Source: Prevotella sp.
Lineage (GTDB): Bacteria; Bacteroidota; Bacteroidia; Bacteroidales; Bacteroidaceae
Reading direction: 5' to 3'
Assembly (NCBI GenBank): GCA_016283605.1
Contig: JAEENF010000171.1
Location: 1-27,361, forward strand
DNA length: 27,361 nucleotides
A model generated the notes under the pieces. That model saw nothing but the letters and a program-made list of their open reading frames with translations. It ran no database searches and had not been told where the DNA came from. Positions 16,141 to 22,590 of the stretch are shown in pieces (position 1 is the first letter of the stretch; the number at the start of each line of letters is the position of its first letter). The position numbers and the translations under genes were made by a program.

Positions 16141-17397
16141 ATGAGAAAGTTGTCGTTAGTCATCATCATGATGCTGCTGCTGTTCCAGTACGAGGCAGAG
16201 GCGTGCACCAGTGTCATCGTCTCAGGTAAGGCGAGTCCCGACGGCAGACCCTATATCTTCAAGAACCGCGATACTGAAGGCACCGACAATCTGGTGGTCT
16301 CTGTGCAAGGCTCGCGTTTCCGCTATATTGCCATCGTCAGCGCCAAGGACTCACTACCTCACGGGGTATGGTCGGGTCATAATGAAGCAGGCTTTGCCAT
16401 TGCGAATACGGCGGCCTATAATCTGAATGGCAAGCCCCAGCGTCCGTCGGGCGTTCAGCAGGGTGGGGGAGTTAAGGATAACGATGCCTCCATCATGCGC
16501 AAGGCCCTTGAGACATGTGCCACCTTGTCGGACTTCGAGCATTTCCTCGACAGTCTGAAAGCCCTCGGTCCCATTCCGACCAATTCCAACTTTGCCGTAC
16601 TCGATGCCGAAGGGGGCTGCGCTTACTATGAGACGGGGAACAAGGGCTATGTGAAATACGATGCGAATGATCCAGCCCAGGCACCTTACGGCTATCTCAT
16701 CCGTACAAATCACGGTATGTCTGGCGACAGGACGATGGACAAGGGCATCGAACGCTATCTGGCCATCAATGCGTTGATGACGCAACAGGCCTTTTCACAG
16801 GAGGGGTTCAGTTTTGAGTTTGTCATCCGCAAGGTGACGCGTCATCTCACACATGGCCTGACCCGTCTTGGTCTCTATGATTTCCAGCCAGATGACGACC
16901 GTCAGCCTGTCTTTTTCCCGTTCCGCGATTTCATCCCCCGTTATCAGACGGCATCTGCTCATCTGATCCAGGGCGTGAAAAAGGGAGAGGATCCGTTACT
17001 CACCGTCAGCTGGGTTATTCCCGGTTCAACGCTGACCACAGTGGCTGTCCCCCTATGGCTGACGGCCAAAGGCGAGTTGCCGTCAGTGGTCACACGCAAT
17101 GACAAAGGCCGCTCGACCTTAGTCGATGCCGGTTTCCAGCTCAAAGGTCAACTCTTCCCCATCAATCGGGGAAACGGCAGCGACTATATCAATCTGGCTC
17201 GTCTGATCAACAAGTCAGGTACCGGTATCCTCCAGCAGCTCACGCCCGTAGAGGACGAGGTCTTCCTTCACGGGAAGGAGGTCTTGCTGACCGTTCGCAA
17301 GAATGGACGCGCCGGCAAAGAGACCACCGACTTCTACCATTGGGTGGACCAATATCTTACCGAACAATATCATCAACGCTTTAACATCAGTTTGTAG
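16141..17397 (+). CDS. Exported Ntn-hydrolase, C45/C69-like linear amide hydrolase with N-terminal Cys
   Basis: This 418-residue protein starts with a hydrophobic signal segment (MRKLSLVIIMMLLLFQYEAEA) directly followed by Cys22-Thr-Ser-Val. Next come KNRD (41-44), GHNEAGFAI (79-87), PTNSNFAVLDAEGG (146-159) and IRTNHG (187-192), the pattern of Ntn-hydrolases of the C45/acyl-transferase and C69 dipeptidase groups, in which the mature N-terminal Cys is the nucleophile. Cleavage after Ala21 by signal peptidase would itself expose that Cys. The likely reaction is hydrolysis of an amide bond in a dipeptide, N-acyl amino acid or related small amide. The bond is inferred from family only; bile-salt or penicillin-type activity is not supported. 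It lies between the SusD-like gene and a TlpA-type thioredoxin in operon B. Confidence 0.75.
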   Translation: MRKLSLVIIMMLLLFQYEAEACTSVIVSGKASPDGRPYIFKNRDTEGTDNLVVSVQGSRFRYIAIVSAKDSLPHGVWSGHNEAGFAIANTAAYNLNGKPQRPSGVQQGGGVKDNDASIMRKALETCATLSDFEHFLDSLKALGPIPTNSNFAVLDAEGGCAYYETGNKGYVKYDANDPAQAPYGYLIRTNHGMSGDRTMDKGIERYLAINALMTQQAFSQEGFSFEFVIRKVTRHLTHGLTRLGLYDFQPDDDRQPVFFPFRDFIPRYQTASAHLIQGVKKGEDPLLTVSWVIPGSTLTTVAVPLWLTAKGELPSVVTRNDKGRSTLVDAGFQLKGQLFPINRGNGSDYINLARLINKSGTGILQQLTPVEDEVFLHGKEVLLTVRKNGRAGKETTDFYHWVDQYLTEQYHQRFNISL

Positions 17398-17402
17398 AAT
17401 TC

Positions 17403-18386
17403 ATGAAAAGAAATCTCTTTATCATAGTCTTGTTGTCAGGCCTGTTCCTGCAGGTGAGTGCTCAGCGGCTTCGTCTTCACGGAACAGTGCCAGGCAGAGA
17501 AACGGGGAAGGTCTATCTCCAGAAGTTCATCGATCGCTACTATGAGGTGGCCGATTCTGCTGAAATCAAGGGAGGTGCATTCAGTTTCAATACCCAAGCG
17601 GAACTGCCTGAGGTCTATGGCATCAGTCTGAGCCTCAAGGATACGCCGTTCCTTGTGTTCCTGGATGAAGGCGACCTCTCTGTTACGCTCCATGCGACAC
17701 TTGGTTATCGCGGTTCCCAGATTCAGGGCTCTGCCCTGCATGATCTTTACATCGCCTTCCACAGTGACCAGCAGGGGGATATCTCCTCGTTCATCAAGGC
17801 AAATCCACGGTCGCTGGTTCCGCTTTATATCCTTTATAGAGAACAGGTCAGCCGTTTGTCATCAGAGGAAATCCAGGCGAATCTGAATCTGATAGACCCT
17901 TCACTGCAACAACATCGTTTCGCCCAGATTCTTCGCGATGTGATCAAGACGCGTGAAAAGACGGACGTTGGTCAACAGGCTCCCGATTTCTCGGCGATTA
18001 CCCCTGAGGGCCAAACCGTCAGCTTGCGTGATTTCCTGGGTAAAGGCTATCTGCTGCTCGACTTCTGGGCCAGTTGGTGCGGACCTTGCCGGAAGGAGAA
18101 CCCGAATATCGTTGCTGCTTACGGTGACTATAAAGACCATGACTTTGATATCCTTGCAGTCTCTCTTGACAAGACCCGTGAGGCTTGGCTACAGGGTATT
18201 GAGCAAGACCATCTGGACTATCATCACGTGTCTGAACTGAAGTTCTGGAACAGTGATATCGCCCGTCTTTACGGCATCCGTTCCATTCCTTCCAACCTGC
18301 TGTTAGACAAGAACGGAAAGATCATTGCCAAGAACTTACGCGGAAATGACCTCAGAGAGACCTTAAAATCATTGTTAGGCCAATAG
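17403..18386 (+). CDS. TlpA/ResA-like periplasmic thioredoxin with N-terminal DUF4369-like domain
   Basis: The 327-residue protein has a signal peptide (MKRNLFIIVLLSGLFLQVSA), an N-terminal beta-rich domain of the DUF4369 kind (about 22-110: VYLQKF, ADSAEIKGGAFSF) and a C-terminal thioredoxin fold starting GQQAPDFSAITPEG. The active site is WCGPC (225-229) in LLLDFWASWCGPCR; the cis-Pro lies in IRSIPSNLLLDKNGKI. It acts as a periplasmic or envelope thiol-disulfide reductant. It is the last gene of operon B, 5 nt after the Ntn-hydrolase, and could keep that enzyme's nucleophilic Cys or imported Cys-containing peptides reduced. That link is inference from gene order; such proteins also occur in unrelated Bacteroidetes loci. 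Confidence 0.9.
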   Translation: MKRNLFIIVLLSGLFLQVSAQRLRLHGTVPGRETGKVYLQKFIDRYYEVADSAEIKGGAFSFNTQAELPEVYGISLSLKDTPFLVFLDEGDLSVTLHATLGYRGSQIQGSALHDLYIAFHSDQQGDISSFIKANPRSLVPLYILYREQVSRLSSEEIQANLNLIDPSLQQHRFAQILRDVIKTREKTDVGQQAPDFSAITPEGQTVSLRDFLGKGYLLLDFWASWCGPCRKENPNIVAAYGDYKDHDFDILAVSLDKTREAWLQGIEQDHLDYHHVSELKFWNSDIARLYGIRSIPSNLLLDKNGKIIAKNLRGNDLRETLKSLLGQ

Positions 18387-18427
18387 AGAAACACTTAGCG
18401 ATTTGTTTTATTCCACATGAATCTTGG

Positions 18428-18466
18428 TTCGGGTGACAAAGTTTTCGGACTTTGTACCCGAATTTT
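18428..18466 (+). terminator. Intrinsic terminator of operon B
   Basis: TTCGGGTGACAAAGT (18428-18442) pairs with ACTTTGTACCCGAA (18449-18462) with one bulged G around the loop TTTCGG, followed by TTTT. It lies 42 nt after the TlpA-like stop and overlaps the region upstream of the next promoter. Confidence 0.9.
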
Positions 18467-18479
18467 AATATAGAATTTG

Positions 18480-18487
18480 TACCTTTG
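18480..18487 (+). promoter_or_regulatory. -7 promoter element for the dicarboxylate symporter gene
   Basis: TACCTTTG followed by CA. The symporter ATG (18496) is 8 nt past the element, so the mRNA would be nearly leaderless. A TTTG at 18451 is somewhat too far (25 nt) and lies in the preceding terminator stem. Confidence 0.68.
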
Positions 18488-18495
18488 CAGCGGAT

Positions 18496-19695
18496 ATGAA
18501 GAAGACTCTGATTTGGATAGGTGCCCTCGTGGTGGGTGCAGTGTTGGGACTGTTGGGTCTTGGATGGCTCAATGAGGTAATGAACTATGTGGCGACGGTC
18601 TATACCCGGCTGTTCCAGTTGCTGGCCGTACCGACCATCATGCTGGCGGTGATCAGTACTTTCGCCACGTTCGGCTCCAAGGGCTCTGGACGTATTTTCG
18701 GCCGTACGCTGAGATACACCCTCCTTACCACTTTTGCCGCTGCCGTCGTAGGCGCCGTCCTCTTCGTCCTCGTGGCTCCAGATAACCTGCCCCTCGAAAC
18801 GATTACTGCAAAAGCTGATGCGGTAGCAGAATCTCCACTCTCCACTCTTCACTCTCAGCCATCATACTCCGACCACCTTATTTCTATCATTCCCAACAAC
18901 ATTGTCAAACCCATCCTCGAGGGCAATGTCCTCTCGCTGCTCCTGCTGGTCTTTGCCGTCGGCATCGGACTGTCGAAGCTGCCGGAGTCCGACAATAAGG
19001 CCGTAGTGGTAAAGGGGCTTCTCGGTCTTCAGGAACTGCTCTTCCTGCTTATCCACTGGCTTATCTGGACGTTGCCCCTCGGCATTGTGGCCTTCTCCGC
19101 CCAGTTGTCTGCCCAGGTATCAGCGGGCGTGGTGGCCGACAGCATCGGCAAGTACGTACTCGTGGTCTTGTGCGGCAATGTCATCCAGTTCTTCATCGTC
19201 CTGCCGTTGTTTCTCTTGGCGCGAGGGCTGAACCCCATTCATGTGTTAAGCAGGATGATGCCAGCCGTGCTGATGGCGCTCTTCACCAAGAGCAGTGCCG
19301 CCACGTTGCCTGTCACGATGGATACTGCCGAGCAACGTCTGGGCATCAGTCCCAAGACAGCCCGTTTCGTATTGCCCCTCTGTACTACAATCAATATGAA
19401 CGGCTGTGCGGCCTTCATCCTCGTCACCTCACTCTTTGTCATGCAAAATGGCGGGATAGCATTGACGCTTCCCACCATTCTACTTTGGATCCTCATCTCC
19501 GTCATCTCTGCCATAGGCAATGCAGGCGTACCGATGGGCTGTTATTTCCTCACGCTCTCGCTGATGTCTGGCATCGGCGCACCAGTCGCCATCCTTGGCA
19601 TCATCCTACCCATCTATACCATCATCGACATGGTTGAAACGGCCGAGAACGTCTGGTCAGACTCCTGCGTGGCTTCGATGGTCGATTCTTACTAG
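18496..19695 (+). CDS. Dicarboxylate/amino acid:cation symporter (DAACS/SDF family)
   Basis: The 399-residue integral membrane protein has the secondary-transporter architecture of the GltP/DctA/SstT family: many hydrophobic segments, the re-entrant loop motif KSSAATLPVTMDTAEQRLGI (265-284), TTINMNGCAAF (297-307) and the C-terminal VETAENVWSDSCVASMV. The family takes up glutamate, aspartate, serine or C4-dicarboxylates with Na+ or H+; the substrate cannot be fixed here. The loop near residues 112-122 (AESPLSTLHSQPS) is encoded by a heptamer repeat and looks like a late expansion. Monocistronic, with its own promoter. Length is a little short of the usual 400-430. Confidence 0.9.
   Translation: MKKTLIWIGALVVGAVLGLLGLGWLNEVMNYVATVYTRLFQLLAVPTIMLAVISTFATFGSKGSGRIFGRTLRYTLLTTFAAAVVGAVLFVLVAPDNLPLETITAKADAVAESPLSTLHSQPSYSDHLISIIPNNIVKPILEGNVLSLLLLVFAVGIGLSKLPESDNKAVVVKGLLGLQELLFLLIHWLIWTLPLGIVAFSAQLSAQVSAGVVADSIGKYVLVVLCGNVIQFFIVLPLFLLARGLNPIHVLSRMMPAVLMALFTKSSAATLPVTMDTAEQRLGISPKTARFVLPLCTTINMNGCAAFILVTSLFVMQNGGIALTLPTILLWILISVISAIGNAGVPMGCYFLTLSLMSGIGAPVAILGIILPIYTIIDMVETAENVWSDSCVASMVDSY
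18832..18857 (+). repeat. Heptamer repeat inside the symporter gene
   Basis: TCTCC, ACTCTCC, ACTCTTC, ACTCTCA read in 7-nt steps (minus strand units GGAGAGT, GAAGAGT). It encodes SPLSTLHS in an extramembrane loop. The same GAGTGxG-type heptamer occurs in the ABC-F gene at 24070. Confidence 0.6.
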
Positions 19696-19835
19696 AAGGG
19701 CCCGTAGCCCTGCAGGACATCGCGGATGGTAAGAAAATGGACTTCGATGAACTAATTTTGGAGAAGCGCGGAACGACCATCTGGGTGCACTTCGCCGTGC
19801 GACCGAAAGGTAACAGGAGATACGTGGACTTCTAA
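19695..19835 (+). pseudogene. C-terminal remnant of an M15-type D-Ala-D-Ala carboxypeptidase-like protein
   Basis: In the frame ending at TAA 19833-19835 this stretch reads ALQDIADGKKMDFDELILEK and then RGTTIWVHFAVRPKGNRRYVDF. The pairing of FDxLIxE with WVHFxxxxxGNRR is the C-terminal signature of the M15A-like peptidases/endolysins, including the zinc-ligand His of WVH. The N-terminal domain and the other zinc ligands are absent, and sequence upstream belongs to the symporter. The longest ATG-started piece is 32 residues (19737-19835). It is most likely the tail of a deleted prophage-type or cell-wall peptidase gene. Confidence 0.55.
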
Positions 19836-19869
19836 AAAAAGAAAGAGGCGAACCAACCGGTTCGCCTCT
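19834..19869 (-). terminator. Intrinsic terminator of rho
   Basis: AGAGGCGAACC (19844-19854) and GGTTCGCCTCT (19859-19869) form an 11-bp perfect stem with loop AACC. On the minus strand it is followed by a T-rich tract (plus-strand A run at 19834-19840). It lies 9 nt past the rho stop and may also serve the short plus-strand remnant. Confidence 0.88.
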
Positions 19870-19877
19870 CTTGTATT

Positions 19878-21812
19878 TTATCCGTTCATGGACATGAGGA
19901 ACTCTTCGTTGCTGTGGGTCTGTACGAGACGGTCGCGGACGGTGTTCATGGCCTCCACGGGGTTCATCTCGGCGATGAACTTGCGGATGATCCACATACG
20001 GTTGAGCGTGGTCGTATCGTGCAACAGGTCGTCGCGGCGTGTAGAAGAGAGCACCAGGTCGATAGCCGGGAAGATACGCTTGTTAGACAGCGTGCGGCTG
20101 AGCTGGATCTCGGAGTTACCTGTACCCTTGAACTCCTCGAAGATCACCTCGTCCATCTTAGAACCGGTATCTACGAGTGCCGTAGCGATGATGGTGAGTG
20201 AACCGCCGCCCTCGATGTTACGGGCAGCACCGAAGAAGCGCTTGGGCTTCTGCAGGGCGTTGGCGTCGACACCACCGGTGAGCACCTTACCAGAGGCAGG
20301 AGCCACCGTGTTGTAGGCACGTGCCAGACGGGTGATGGAGTCGAGGAAGATGACGACATCGTGTCCGCACTCTACCATGCGCTTGGCCTTCTCGAGTACG
20401 ATACCCGCAATCTTCACATGACGGTCGGCGGGCTCGTCGAAGGTGGAGGCGATGACCTCTGCATCGACGGTGCGGGCCATATCCGTGACTTCCTCAGGGC
20501 GCTCGTCGATGAGCAGCATCATGATGTAGGCCTCGGGATGGTTGGCGGCGATGGCGTTGGCGATGTCTTTCATCAGCACGGTCTTACCGGTCTTCGGCTG
20601 GGCCACGATGAGGGCACGCTGACCTTTACCGATAGGCGAGAAGAGGTCGACGATGCGTACGCTGGGGTTCGTGGTGGCCTTGTCGCCACAGAGGGTGAAC
20701 TTCTCTTCCGGGAAGAGCGGCGTGAGGTGCTCGAAGGCCACGCGGTCGCGAACTTCCGAGGGGTTGCGGCCGTTGATGGTCTTCACCGTAGACAGGGCGA
20801 AGTATTTCTCGTTCTCGTACGGTGGACGTACGGTGCAGTCGACCACGTCGCCCGTCTTCAGGCTGAACTGCTTGATCTGTGCCTGCGAGACGTAGATGTC
20901 ATCGGGTGACGACAGGTAGTTGTAGTCGCTGGAACGCAGGAAGCCGTAGCCGTCCTGAAGAACTTCGAGGACACCGTTGCCGGGAATGAGGTCGTTGAAG
21001 TTGAAACGCTCCTCAGCGGCACGATGTACAGACGCCGCAGTAGTATCCTGAGCGGTATTGACAGTCGGACGGTCGAAGATATCGAGTGAAGGAATGGCGG
21101 CCTGGTCCTCGATGGGGATGTCGAGCACGGTGATGAAGTCGGTGCCGTCGCCAGGATCACCCTCCCAGACACCTTCAGGGGTCGTCTCTTCAGGAGCCTG
21201 GCTGGTCTCTTCCTCACGGGTGCGCTGAGCCATCTTCTCCTGAAGCTGCATCAGGAGGTTCTTCTGTTCCTCAGACACTTCCTCGCTGGTCTCGCCTGCG
21301 GCAAATTCGGCTTCAGGGATAAACTCGGGCTCTGCAGCCTCAGGCACCGCGTCGGTCTCTTCTGCGGCCTGCTGTGCAGCCTGGGCTTCAGCCTCTTTCT
21401 CAGCCTGCTGTGCAGCCAAGGCCTCGGCCTCTTTCTCGGCCTTGGTCTTGCGACCTCTCTTCTTGGGAGCGGGCGCCTCGGCGGGTTCCTCGGCAGGAGC
21501 CTCTGCCTTAGGTGCTGCGGCGACGGGAAGGTCGCCAAACAGCGAGGGTGCCTCGGTCTTCGACTTACGGTTGCTCTTCGAATCGAGGTTCTCACCGTCT
21601 GCACCATTGACTGTATATACTCGGCTTGTATCTTTCTTCAGGATGCGCGTTCTCTTCTTCTTGGGCGAGGCCACCTCTTCTGCGGCCTTGTCGAGGATGG
21701 CATAAACCACAGTCTCGAGCGAGTCGTCAGGACTCACCTTCACACCCAGTTCAGCTGCTATACCCATCAACTGGGGTATATCCATTGATTCTAATTCTTG
21801 TTTTGTATACAT
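19878..21812 (-). CDS. rho: Transcription termination factor Rho with long disordered insert
   Basis: This 644-residue protein compares with about 420 in E. coli. The Rho N-terminal helical domain (MYTKQELESMDIPQLMGIAA) covers about residues 1-45. Residues about 50-270 form a low-complexity, charged, Ala/Glu/Pro-rich insert containing AAQQAEKEAEAQAAQQAAEE, an internal near-repeat. The RNA-binding cold-shock-like domain follows (GVLEVLQDGYGFLRSSDYNY, 280-299), then the RecA-type motor with Walker A AQPKTGKT (404-411), Walker B VVIFLDSITR, and the C-terminal LSSTRRDDLLHD. Rho unwinds RNA and ends transcription. Bacteroidetes Rho inserts are known to be disordered, and the one of B. thetaiotaomicron drives phase separation in the gut; the same role here is inference. 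The gene is divergent from engB with its own promoter and terminator. Confidence 0.97.
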   Translation of the reverse strand: MYTKQELESMDIPQLMGIAAELGVKVSPDDSLETVVYAILDKAAEEVASPKKKRTRILKKDTSRVYTVNGADGENLDSKSNRKSKTEAPSLFGDLPVAAAPKAEAPAEEPAEAPAPKKRGRKTKAEKEAEALAAQQAEKEAEAQAAQQAAEETDAVPEAAEPEFIPEAEFAAGETSEEVSEEQKNLLMQLQEKMAQRTREEETSQAPEETTPEGVWEGDPGDGTDFITVLDIPIEDQAAIPSLDIFDRPTVNTAQDTTAASVHRAAEERFNFNDLIPGNGVLEVLQDGYGFLRSSDYNYLSSPDDIYVSQAQIKQFSLKTGDVVDCTVRPPYENEKYFALSTVKTINGRNPSEVRDRVAFEHLTPLFPEEKFTLCGDKATTNPSVRIVDLFSPIGKGQRALIVAQPKTGKTVLMKDIANAIAANHPEAYIMMLLIDERPEEVTDMARTVDAEVIASTFDEPADRHVKIAGIVLEKAKRMVECGHDVVIFLDSITRLARAYNTVAPASGKVLTGGVDANALQKPKRFFGAARNIEGGGSLTIIATALVDTGSKMDEVIFEEFKGTGNSEIQLSRTLSNKRIFPAIDLVLSSTRRDDLLHDTTTLNRMWIIRKFIAEMNPVEAMNTVRDRLVQTHSNEEFLMSMNG

Positions 21813-21867
21813 ACGATAATGCGATAATCAGTACTAAAAATGACTGTTGAATGTTTAAATTTGAGGT

Positions 21868-21891
21868 AAAAACGCTTCCCGGACGGAAACG
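21868..21891 (-). promoter_or_regulatory. Terminator-like hairpin in the rho 5' leader (possible attenuator)
   Basis: Read on the minus strand CGTTTCC (21891-21885), GTCC, GGGAAGCG (21880-21873) then TTTTT (21872-21868) forms a 7-bp stem with one G-T pair followed by a U run, between the predicted start site (about 21905) and the rho ATG (21812). An upstream GAAAC (21898-21894) can pair with the GTTTC of the stem's left arm, so two exclusive folds are possible. That layout resembles an attenuator; autoregulation of rho is known in other bacteria by a different, Rho-dependent mechanism. Confidence 0.45.
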
Positions 21892-21909
21892 CTGTTTCGA
21901 AAAACGATG

Positions 21910-21940
21910 CAAAGGTAATACTTTTTTTTAATCTAGCAAA
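21910..21940 (-). promoter_or_regulatory. Promoter of rho
   Basis: On the minus strand TTTG (21940-21937) is followed after 19 nt by TACCTTTG (21917-21910), an exact fit to the Bacteroidetes -33/-7 promoter. It predicts a transcript start near 21905 and a leader of about 93 nt. Confidence 0.85.
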
Positions 21941-21959
21941 ATTTTTAGAAAAAAATAAC

Positions 21960-21967
21960 TAACTTTG
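21960..21967 (+). promoter_or_regulatory. -7 promoter element for the engB operon
   Basis: TAACTTTG followed by CAG matches TAnnTTTG. It lies 17 nt before ATG 21985. It is divergent from the rho promoter, with only about 20 nt between the rho -33 and this -7, so the two polymerases may compete. No -33 TTTG seen. Confidence 0.65.
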
Positions 21968-21984
21968 CAGCCAAATTGATTGTT

Positions 21985-22590
21985 ATGGAGATTAAGAAAG
22001 CAGAATTCACGGTCAGCGCCCCGATGGTGTCGATGTGTCCGAAGGATACAAAACCGGAGTATGCGTTTATCGGACGTTCGAATGTGGGTAAGTCGAGCCT
22101 CATCAATATGCTCACCAACAATAAGAAGTTGGCGAAGACTTCGGCCACACCTGGTAAGACACTTCTCATCAACCACTTTATTATTAATAATGAGTGGTAT
22201 CTGGTGGACCTGCCTGGCTACGGCTATGCGAAGCGCTCGAAGAAGGAGATCAACAAACTGGAGCAGATGATACAGGGCTATATCCTGCAGCGCGAGCAAC
22301 TGGTGAACGTCTTCGTGCTTATCGACGTCAGGCTGGAGGCGCAGAAGATCGACCTGGAGTTTATCCAGTGGCTCGGTGAGTCGAGTGTACCCTTTGCCCT
22401 CGTCTTCACCAAGGCCGACAAACTGACCGCCAACAAGGTGAACGCCAGTGTGGAGGCCTATAAAAAGGTGTTGCTGGAGACGTGGGAGGAACTGCCACCG
22501 ATCTTCGTCACCTCATCGGAGAAGAAACAGGGTAGGGACGAGGTGCTGGATTATATCGAGCGGATTAATCAGGAACTTGCCAATGGCTAG
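21985..22590 (+). CDS. engB: Ribosome biogenesis GTPase EngB/YsxC/YihA
   Basis: The 201-residue protein has the full circular set of GTP-binding motifs: G1 GRSNVGKSS (30-38), G2 TPGKT (55-59), G3 DLPGYGYA (75-82) and G4 TKAD (142-145) with a TSS-type G5 near the end. This is the standard length of the family. It helps late assembly of the large ribosomal subunit in the cytoplasm. The upstream TTG at 21976 is in frame, but ATG 21985 gives the family's usual MEIKxAEF start. It is first gene of a six-gene operon and overlaps the ABC-F start by 8 nt, suggesting coupled translation. Confidence 0.95.
   Translation: MEIKKAEFTVSAPMVSMCPKDTKPEYAFIGRSNVGKSSLINMLTNNKKLAKTSATPGKTLLINHFIINNEWYLVDLPGYGYAKRSKKEINKLEQMIQGYILQREQLVNVFVLIDVRLEAQKIDLEFIQWLGESSVPFALVFTKADKLTANKVNASVEAYKKVLLETWEELPPIFVTSSEKKQGRDEVLDYIERINQELANG

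Noticed and set aside
16141..17397. Lipoprotein signal at Cys22 of the Ntn-hydrolase.
   Set aside because: AEAC is a poor lipobox and the Cys begins the catalytic CTSV motif.
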